Positions 1 to 3,942 of a stretch of DNA of 5,220 nt are shown piece by piece (the first letter of the stretch is position 1; every line of letters starts with the position of its first letter). The notes under the pieces are model-generated. The model was given only the letters and a program-made list of their open reading frames with translations. It searched no databases and was not told the DNA's origin. The position numbers were made by a program, and so were the translations under genes. This DNA is from Methanobacteriaceae archaeon. GTDB taxonomy: Archaea > Methanobacteriota > Methanobacteria > Methanobacteriales > Methanobacteriaceae. The stretch is from NCBI GenBank assembly GCA_030693105.1, contig JAUYBK010000235.1, forward strand, positions 1 to 5,220. The letters run 5' to 3'.

Positions 1-722
1 AAATCACCGAAGAATACATATGGGACCTTAATATCCCGGGCATAATCTAAAACAGTTTCTTCTATAAGTTTAGAGCATCGGCCACATGGATGGAAGCGGC
101 CACTTAATGATTCCTGTATCACTTCCCTTAGGTCCAGGTCCAGATACTGGTGTTCCACTTGGAGCTTTTCGGAGAGGTTTTCAACACTCTTTTTAAAGTA
201 TCCGGGTAATATTATATTCCCGGGGTCCACAGTAACTCCCTGGGGGTTGAAACCCATCAATTTAGCAATTATGATAGAAGAACTACTATCAACACCACCA
301 GACAGGGCTACTACTGATTTTATATCTTCAAGGTGAGGTTCTGGGAAGTTTTCCAGAATAGAATCAAGCTGGTAGGGTTTTTCTATGCGCCGGTCCAAAA
401 GCAAGGATAAATTAGAAAGTGCCGAGTTATTTTCTATTTCTTGCAATCTTTCCCGGGCCAACTCCATACGATATTTACGCACCATCAGATCGGAGTAGGC
501 CTCTACATGGACAGATTTAACCCCCAACTCCTCTTTAAGACGCCCCACCACCCATCCTCCTTTTCCAATTACAGTTGACTTGCCGGGGCGGTCTGAAGTT
601 ATTATCACCAGTTCCTGAGATTCATGATTAAAATCAAAGCTATGGATATCCGGTTCGACTTTTTTGTGTCCAATTTCTGCTCTTATTTTGGATATTAAAT
701 TCTTCAATTGGTCTTCATCCAT
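1..722 (-). CDS. KH-domain PP-loop ATPase with CxxC motif, likely tRNA-modification or sulfur-transfer type (C-terminus missing)
   Basis: The gene starts at ATG 722-720 and stays open to the window edge; 240 residues are visible and the C-terminus lies outside. Seen: an N-terminal KH-like segment (about residues 25-80) with the RNA-binding GxxG loop as GKGG at 53-56, a basic helical linker (about 85-105), then a PP-loop domain whose ATP-pyrophosphate signature SGGVDSS is at 141-147. A CxxC pair, C213 and C216, sits in a context (HPCGRC) that resembles the NPCxxC region of thiouridylases such as MnmA. Known: PP-loop enzymes adenylate a substrate carbonyl and many thiolate tRNA; KH domains bind single-stranded RNA. 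Inferred: a cytoplasmic RNA-modifying, possibly sulfur-inserting, enzyme. LarE-like or QueC-like chemistry is an alternative and I cannot name the substrate. Other nearby ATGs (727-725, 718-716) lie in a frame that soon stops. A GGGGGA stretch just upstream is only a weak ribosome site. It follows the glycosyltransferase gene by 29 bp, so it is probably the last visible member of that operon. Confidence 0.85.
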   Translation of the reverse strand, partial: MDEDQLKNLISKIRAEIGHKKVEPDIHSFDFNHESQELVIITSDRPGKSTVIGKGGWVVGRLKEELGVKSVHVEAYSDLMVRKYRMELARERLQEIENNSALSNLSLLLDRRIEKPYQLDSILENFPEPHLEDIKSVVALSGGVDSSSSIIIAKLMGFNPQGVTVDPGNIILPGYFKKSVENLSEKLQVEHQYLDLDLREVIQESLSGRFHPCGRCSKLIEETVLDYARDIKVPYVFFGD

Positions 723-751
723 TTCATTCCCCCGGTGTTAATAACAATTAC

Positions 752-2422
752 TTAATCTTTCTGGTAAATAGTTACCATCTGGAAGGTTTTCACCGGATGA
801 TAACCCGGTAAGTCGGGTTTAGGATCGCTCAGGCTGTCCACGTAGTAGTCTGCTTTTTGTGACTTTAGAAACTGGGCAAATTCCGATGGCGTCTTGAAAA
901 ACCGGGGAAACCCCCCCTTAACCTCCTTTTTAAGGTACCAGGACAGAGCACTGGAATAGTCAGAGAAAATTACCTTATCCATGTACTGAGGGTCCTGTTG
1001 GACTATCCAATCGCCGGCATCTTCAATGTAAAGCACAAATACCTTTTTAGGAGTGTGTCCGGCAAAGGTGGCAGCGGTGGATATTAGAAGGACTATAGAA
1101 ATAGCCAGATAAATCCATTTAGAATTCAAGCTCGGTTTTTTAAGTTTTAACCCGCCCAGTAATTCACTTAAGCCCAGTAGCAGGAAGTAGGCCAATGCGG
1201 GGGCCATAGTGATGAAATAGCGGTCCACTTTAATGGGAAGAATACTGTGAAAGATGAGGTATGACAAAAACCAGGAGAGGAACATGAAATCCATGGCCCC
1301 ATACTTGGAGCTCCTACCCCTCAGGAGGTTATAGGCAAGGTAGCACAGCAAAAAAACTATGGCGACACTCACTAAATAGGAGGTGTGGTTAAAGGTCAAA
1401 AAGAAAGTTATTGTTAAAAACCCAAAAAAGCCAATCTTAAATATTCCAGTCTTATTAATCTCCAGATCCCCTATTCTGAACTTTAGTCCACGATAAATAT
1501 ACATTAAAATCCCAGCACCGCTGATAATGATCATACAATAGGCCAAAACCGATGGGTGCCCCCGAGAAGGATTTAGTAACTGAGCATAGGAACCCTGCAA
1601 CGGGGCCAAGGAGATGTAGTTAGGTAAGTTCTGTAAGTAGAAGAGGAGGTTAGGATTGTAAGCCACATCATCCACTGCTGCCGGGGAAGTAGTGACCGTT
1701 ACCAATAGGAGCGTGTATATCATGTCAAAGTTGCCCATCTTGGTGTAAAAGTACCATACCAGGGGCGACGCCAGGATGATGGTAACCAGAAATCCTACTG
1801 AAATTCCCTTTAAAGTCCGGAAAGAATATCCTTTCATCAGGTAGTATAGTATTAAAGGTACTGCTAGAAGTCCCGCAGTGTATCGGGTTAAAACCGCCAG
1901 GGCCAACATGGGAACCACCAGATAAAGAAGTTTATCCTGTCCTTCCATACCCTTTACCAGGAAATAAACGGCCCAGATGGAAATGGAGACTGCAGGAAGG
2001 TCAATGCCGCCCGATGCGGACCACGGCATGAGAACTGCCAGGGATAAAAATATCAAACTACCAGCAAAACTCTGTACTTCACTGAACCTGATTTTAAATA
2101 GATAATATAGGCCTAAAACACCAGTTACAAATATAACTGCGCCCAGAGCGAATATAACCCCGGAAGATACCAGTCCCCATCGAAAGAACAGGGAGGTGAG
2201 TAGGGATAGTAGAGGTGGGAGGAAAATGGTTCCCACAGTACCTCCCCCTCCAGCAAAGTACCAGGCGTTATTTAAAAAGTTGAAAACATCCCAGTAGGGC
2301 ACCCCGATCCTGATCTGAACACTTAAGACGTAAGACGTAATGGCTAAGGTTATTAAGACCAGCCCGAAGACGTAGTTATGGGACAGGCCCCTTAATTTCT
2401 GTGAAACGTTCCCCTCATTCAA
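752..2422 (-). CDS. polytopic membrane glycosyltransferase, GT-C fold, GT39/ArnT-like (PMT_2 type)
   Basis: A 556-residue integral membrane protein with about 11-13 hydrophobic segments between residues 18 and 455, followed by a soluble C-terminal domain (about 457-556). Motifs seen: an acidic residue in the first external loop (YWD, D45), where GT-C enzymes carry their catalytic aspartate; GGIDLPAVSISIW at 138-150; LTRYTAGLLAVP at 178-189; and DRYFITMAPAL at 400-410. The last two resemble conserved blocks of the ArnT/PMT_2 group. Known: such enzymes move a sugar from a polyprenyl-phosphate donor to a lipid, protein or glycan on the outer face of the membrane. Inferred: a role in surface glycan or glycoprotein assembly; donor and acceptor are unknown. 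The start is TTG at 2422-2420. It is chosen because AGGTGAT lies 3 nt upstream and no in-frame ATG occurs until after the first three helices. It lies 18 bp after the PEBP-like gene and ends in TAA. General family fairly sure, exact activity not. Confidence 0.85.
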   Translation of the reverse strand: MNEGNVSQKLRGLSHNYVFGLVLITLAITSYVLSVQIRIGVPYWDVFNFLNNAWYFAGGGGTVGTIFLPPLLSLLTSLFFRWGLVSSGVIFALGAVIFVTGVLGLYYLFKIRFSEVQSFAGSLIFLSLAVLMPWSASGGIDLPAVSISIWAVYFLVKGMEGQDKLLYLVVPMLALAVLTRYTAGLLAVPLILYYLMKGYSFRTLKGISVGFLVTIILASPLVWYFYTKMGNFDMIYTLLLVTVTTSPAAVDDVAYNPNLLFYLQNLPNYISLAPLQGSYAQLLNPSRGHPSVLAYCMIIISGAGILMYIYRGLKFRIGDLEINKTGIFKIGFFGFLTITFFLTFNHTSYLVSVAIVFLLCYLAYNLLRGRSSKYGAMDFMFLSWFLSYLIFHSILPIKVDRYFITMAPALAYFLLLGLSELLGGLKLKKPSLNSKWIYLAISIVLLISTAATFAGHTPKKVFVLYIEDAGDWIVQQDPQYMDKVIFSDYSSALSWYLKKEVKGGFPRFFKTPSEFAQFLKSQKADYYVDSLSDPKPDLPGYHPVKTFQMVTIYQKD

Positions 2423-2425
2423 TAG

Positions 2426-2432
2426 ATCACCT
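2426..2432 (-). promoter_or_regulatory. Shine-Dalgarno site that fixes the TTG start of the glycosyltransferase
   Basis: On the minus strand AGGTGAT is followed by CTA and then TTG. The core GGTGA is 4 nt from the start codon, the same spacing as for the small membrane protein at 3441 and close to the 5-6 nt seen for the histone and PEBP genes. It lies in the 18 bp gap after the PEBP gene, so translation of this gene appears to be initiated on its own. Confidence 0.8.
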
Positions 2433-2440
2433 TTAAGTTA

Positions 2441-2899
2441 TCAGTCCCGGAAGTATATGCCCATCAGCTGGCCTTCATCCAGCACGTGGCCTTCTATGGC
2501 ATCTAAGACTTCCTGACGGGTGGACCCAGCGGGCAGGCTCAGTTTAACATCCAGTACGTAAATTTTGAAGAAGTAGTGGTGCAGGCCACTGGGAGGGCAG
2601 GGACCACGGTAGCCTATGGTCCCCCAACTGTTAGCACCCTGCAGTGCCCCGTTTTCCAGTTCTTCTCTTCCCATTATATTTTCAGGCAGACTTCTCGTTT
2701 CAGGAGGTAGGTTAAATAAAACCCAGTGGGTCCACAAACCAGAAGGGGCATCGGGGTCCTCGCATATAAGGGTAATACTTTCTCCTTCAGCAGAAGATTC
2801 CCACTCCAGGGGGAGTGATACATTGAGATCATCGCAGGTATATCTGGGAGGTATAAGCCCCCCTTCGGAAAAATCCGGGCTTTTAATCGTTATAGTCAT
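2441..2899 (-). CDS. PEBP family protein, YbhB/YbcL type (Raf kinase inhibitor-like)
   Basis: A complete 152-residue soluble protein, the usual size for prokaryotic phosphatidylethanolamine-binding-protein relatives. Family blocks seen in order: IPPRYTCDDLNVSLPLEW at 16-33; the ligand-pocket strand CEDPDAPSGLWTHWVLFNLP at 46-65, with DPDAP at 48-52 and H58; GYRGPCPPSGLHHYFFKIY at 96-114, with the GPxPP turn and H107/H108; and the closing GIYFRD. There is no signal peptide, so it is cytoplasmic. Known: the fold has a small anion-binding pocket formed by the Asp, His and GPxPP residues; in bacteria and archaea its job is largely undefined, and the kinase-inhibitor name comes from eukaryotic homologues. 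It starts at ATG 2899-2897 with GGTGA 6 nt upstream and ends in TGA. It is the first gene of the minus-strand cluster, 18 bp before the glycosyltransferase and divergent from the histone. Family certain, function unknown. Confidence 0.95.
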   Translation of the reverse strand: MTITIKSPDFSEGGLIPPRYTCDDLNVSLPLEWESSAEGESITLICEDPDAPSGLWTHWVLFNLPPETRSLPENIMGREELENGALQGANSWGTIGYRGPCPPSGLHHYFFKIYVLDVKLSLPAGSTRQEVLDAIEGHVLDEGQLMGIYFRD

Positions 2900-2905
2900 C
2901 TTAAA

Positions 2906-2910
2906 TCACC
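2906..2910 (-). promoter_or_regulatory. Shine-Dalgarno site of the PEBP-family gene
   Basis: GGTGA on the minus strand, followed by six bases and ATG. The block GGTGATTTAA is identical to the one before the histone start on the other strand, so the two divergent genes carry nearly the same translation-initiation signal. Confidence 0.85.
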
Positions 2911-2930
2911 ATATACTGTTTTCAAGTCCT

Positions 2931-2944
2931 TAGTACTACATATT
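2931..2944 (+). repeat. copy 1 of the motif TAGTAnnACATATT
   Basis: TAGTACTACATATT, matching 12 of 14 bases with the copy at 3075-3088. This copy lies just downstream of the minus-strand TATA element, over the expected transcription start of the PEBP operon, where a bound repressor would block initiation. AT-rich DNA gives chance matches, so this is suggestive only. Confidence 0.4.
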
Positions 2945-2950
2945 ATGTTA

Positions 2951-2967
2951 CTTTTTATACTTATAAA
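2951..2967 (-). promoter_or_regulatory. probable TATA promoter of the minus-strand operon
   Basis: Read on the minus strand this is TTTATAAGTATAAAAAG, two overlapping TATA-like elements. Archaeal initiation about 25 nt downstream would start the transcript near 2930-2942, giving a leader of about 30-45 nt before the ATG at 2899. The BRE side is not clearly purine-rich, so which of the two elements is used is uncertain. No other strong TATA candidate lies between here and the PEBP gene. Confidence 0.55.
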
Positions 2968-3074
2968 GAGTTGAGAGAAGAAGGTAATAGATCGATTTTT
3001 TTCCATTTAAGAAGTTAGGAGCCATATGGGGTTTAACAGATAACCACCAACCCCTATGTTGAAGTCTAATTTTC

Positions 3075-3088
3075 TAGTAGAACATATT
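3075..3088 (+). repeat. copy 2 of the motif TAGTAnnACATATT
   Basis: TAGTAGAACATATT, the same orientation as the copy at 2931-2944 and differing only at the two middle bases. It overlaps the palindrome TTCTA-G-TAGAA (3072-3082) and lies about 40 bp upstream of the histone TATA box, an activator-like position. Confidence 0.4.
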
Positions 3089-3111
3089 TAGATTAATAGG
3101 GGATCAATAAC

Positions 3112-3134
3112 CAAAAAAACAACATATTTAAATA
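3112..3134 (+). promoter_or_regulatory. TATA/BRE promoter of the histone gene
   Basis: An A-rich BRE-like run (CAAAAAAACAACA, about 3112-3124) runs directly into TATTTAAATA (3125-3134), a close match to the archaeal TATA consensus. Initiation about 25 nt downstream falls near 3151-3156, giving a leader of only about 14-19 nt that still contains the ribosome site. The quality of both elements fits a highly expressed gene. Confidence 0.75.
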
Positions 3135-3157
3135 CTAAATGGTCCTAATAGAACAGT

Positions 3158-3165
3158 GAGGTGAT
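3158..3165 (+). promoter_or_regulatory. Shine-Dalgarno site of the histone gene
   Basis: GAGGTGAT with the GGTGA core 5 nt before the ATG at 3170. It is the longest match to the archaeal anti-SD sequence in the window and supports this start. Confidence 0.85.
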
Positions 3166-3169
3166 TTAA

Positions 3170-3379
3170 ATGACTGAAATACCAATTGCTCCTGTAGGAA
3201 GAATAATAAAAAACGCTGGTGCTCAAAGAGTCAGCGACGAAGCCCGTGACGAATTAACCAAAGTATTGGAAGAAATAGGCGAATTTATAGCATCTGAAGC
3301 CGTTAAACTGGCTAAACACGCAGGAAGAAAAACTGTTAAAGCATCAGACATTGAAATGGCTGTCAAAGTCGTGATGTAA
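3170..3379 (+). CDS. archaeal histone, HMf family
   Basis: A complete 69-residue single histone-fold protein, the normal length. Known: it forms dimers that wrap DNA and stack into chromatin fibres (hypernucleosomes). By alignment from memory to HMfB, numbering here one higher, DNA contacts are kept: R11, R20 and the R53-K54-T55 loop. The dimer-dimer interface residues L47, H50 and D60 are present, as is G17, needed for close packing of the superhelix. Of the stacking salt bridges, K31-E62 is kept, E35 faces K66, but the D14-R48 pair of HMfB is N15-K49 here (HMfA also has the Asn). The C-terminus is VKVVM, without the basic ending of HMfB. All seven Lys codons are AAA and all eight Glu codons GAA, a biased pattern that fits high expression. 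It is preceded by a strong promoter and ribosome site and followed by a T-rich terminator, so it is probably monocistronic. The paralogue name cannot be assigned. Confidence 0.98.
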   Translation: MTEIPIAPVGRIIKNAGAQRVSDEARDELTKVLEEIGEFIASEAVKLAKHAGRKTVKASDIEMAVKVVM

Positions 3380-3380
3380 C

Positions 3381-3406
3381 TTCTTTTCTTTTTTATTTTT
3401 GTTTTT
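3381..3406 (+). terminator. T-rich intrinsic terminator after the histone
   Basis: Twenty-two of 26 bases are T, in runs of up to six, starting 2 nt after the histone stop codon. Archaeal RNA polymerase terminates at such U-tracts without needing a hairpin. Its strength suits a highly expressed short gene. The tract also contains a TTTTTATTTT stretch that could serve as a TATA element for the next gene. Confidence 0.8.
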
Positions 3407-3431
3407 AGCATTCGGTAGCCCCTTTTATTTT

Positions 3432-3436
3432 GGTGA
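3432..3436 (+). promoter_or_regulatory. Shine-Dalgarno site that fixes the start of the small membrane protein
   Basis: GGTGA followed by AATT and ATG at 3441. The frame could be extended 14 codons upstream to a TTG at 3399, but that codon lies inside the terminator tract and has no ribosome site, so the ATG is chosen. Confidence 0.8.
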
Positions 3437-3440
3437 AATT

Positions 3441-3731
3441 ATGGAAAATTATCAACTCCTGAAGACCCTTAAGATCATGGCGGTACTGGCTCTGATATTT
3501 GGAGTCATCGGCGCGGTTATGTACTTGGCCTACGGTTTCACCCTAGTCTGGCAGGGAATGGCCGCCGGAATAACCATTGGATTTTTATTGGTGCTGCTGA
3601 TAATACTCCTGGGGCTATCAATTTATATCTGGATCAAGATGTTGCTGGTTAAAAGAGAGTTGAAAAGATGCCAGGAAGAGCTTGCCGAGATTTATAGAAA
3701 GAAGACGGTTAAAGTGGATGAGGAATCTTGA
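3441..3731 (+). CDS. small two-helix membrane protein of unknown function
   Basis: I do not recognise this 96-residue protein. Seen: a short N-terminus with K8 and K11, a first transmembrane helix at about 12-34, a short uncharged connecting loop (about 35-40), a long second helix at about 41-66, then a charged, probably helical or coiled-coil tail (K67 to K91, including VKRELKRCQEELAEIYRKK) and an acidic end (DEES). Positive charge on both ends predicts both termini in the cytoplasm, a hairpin topology. No catalytic motif is visible; C77 is the only cysteine. It lies 61 bp after the histone gene, beyond the terminator, so it is either transcribed from a promoter in or near the T-rich tract or by read-through. 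The good ribosome site and the membrane-protein-like composition make it a real gene. Function is open; a scaffold or partner of a larger membrane complex is only a guess. Confidence 0.8.
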   Translation: MENYQLLKTLKIMAVLALIFGVIGAVMYLAYGFTLVWQGMAAGITIGFLLVLLIILLGLSIYIWIKMLLVKRELKRCQEELAEIYRKKTVKVDEES

Positions 3732-3746
3732 AATTCCTTGAATACC

Positions 3747-3763
3747 TTAGGTGGTAGTCCTAA
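3747..3763 (+). terminator. weak hairpin downstream of the small membrane protein gene
   Basis: TTAGG and CCTAA can form a 5 bp stem around a 7 nt loop, 15 nt after the stop codon, with AT-rich sequence and short T runs (TTTT at 3782-3785 and 3792-3795) further on. It may help end the upstream transcript, but the stem is short and no long U-tract follows directly, so the call is weak. Confidence 0.3.
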
Positions 3764-3830
3764 AAACTAATTATTTAAGAGTTTTAAAAAGTTTTATTTA
3801 ATGGTACCTAAGATTTTCCAATAAAACAAA

Positions 3831-3882
3831 GATCCGCCCCCACTAACAAGTATCCTCCATAAACTCACAACGGATCATTTTT
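3831..3882 (+). repeat. inverted repeat GATCCG/CGGATC with trailing T run
   Basis: GATCCG at 3831-3836 is perfectly complementary to CGGATC at 3871-3876. The 34-base segment between them has a single G and contains CCCCC and TATCCTCCAT, so it would stay unpaired. The right arm is followed by ATTTTTAAT. It could be a stem-loop in the ABCE1 leader, the end of a small RNA started near 3820, or a protein site. A 6 bp stem with a long loop is modest evidence. Confidence 0.4.
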
Positions 3883-3895
3883 AATATCCAGTAAG

Positions 3896-3926
3896 TTTAA
3901 ATCCATATTATCCCTTTTTTATAAAT
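3896..3926 (+). promoter_or_regulatory. candidate promoter elements of ABCE1
   Basis: Two TATA-like elements: TTTAAAT at 3896-3902, which would start the transcript near 3924 with a leader of about 18 nt, and TATAAAT at 3920-3926, whose predicted start falls at or just after the ATG and would give a leaderless mRNA only with unusually short spacing. The first fits better. The ribosome site is poor (GAGTGTGA ending 2 nt before the ATG), unlike the clear GGTGA of most genes in the window. Confidence 0.45.
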
Positions 3927-3942
3927 TACTTTGAGTGTGAAA

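Larger units (their letters stand above)
2900..3169. other. divergent intergenic promoter region
   Basis: A 270 bp, AT-rich, non-coding stretch between the divergent PEBP and histone genes. It holds a promoter and ribosome site for each direction. Between them lie short symmetric elements: TAGTACTA (2931-2938), ACATA-T-TATGT (2938-2948), TTCTA-G-TAGAA (3072-3082), and a GGGGTT/AACCCC inverted repeat (3028-3033 with 3049-3054). AACATATTTA is repeated exactly at 3081-3090 and 3121-3130. I found no tRNA, box C/D RNA or plausible small ORF. The symmetric elements are candidate regulator sites, which is inference. Confidence 0.6.
3732..3942 (+). other. intergenic region before ABCE1
   Basis: A 211 bp AT-rich non-coding stretch. 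It contains a small possible hairpin after the upstream gene (3747-3763), a TATA-like TTTTATTTAA preceded by AAAAAG (about 3786-3800), a 6 bp inverted repeat around a G-poor segment followed by T residues (3831-3882), and TATA-like elements close to ABCE1 (3896-3926). CTTAGGT at 3746-3752 is also complementary to ACCTAAG at 3806-3812. No tRNA, box C/D motif or plausible ORF was found on either strand. Confidence 0.6.

Noticed and set aside
752..2422. Oligosaccharyltransferase AglB as an identity for the membrane protein
   Set aside because: The soluble C-terminal part is only about 100 residues and has no WWDYG motif, so a GT39/ArnT-like enzyme fits better.
2616..2933. Open frame of 105 codons on the plus strand
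   Set aside because: It lies antisense to the PEBP gene, which has full family motifs; its translation is low-complexity Ser/Pro-rich with no recognisable domain.
2900..3169. Search for tRNA, box C/D RNA or CRISPR repeats in the divergent intergenic region
   Set aside because: No T-loop GGTTCRA block, no paired C and D boxes and no regularly spaced long repeats were found; the repeats seen are 7-14 bases.
3223..3411. Open frame of 62 codons on the minus strand
   Set aside because: Antisense to the histone gene and starting inside its terminator tract, with no ribosome site.
3399..3440. Upstream TTG extension of the small membrane protein
   Set aside because: The codon is within the T-rich terminator and lacks a ribosome site; the ATG at 3441 has GGTGA 4 nt upstream.
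3825..3876. Minus-strand micro-ORF after a GGAGG in the inverted-repeat loop
   Set aside because: GGAGG followed by TTG gives only about 13 codons before a stop, with no sign of conservation or composition typical of a peptide.
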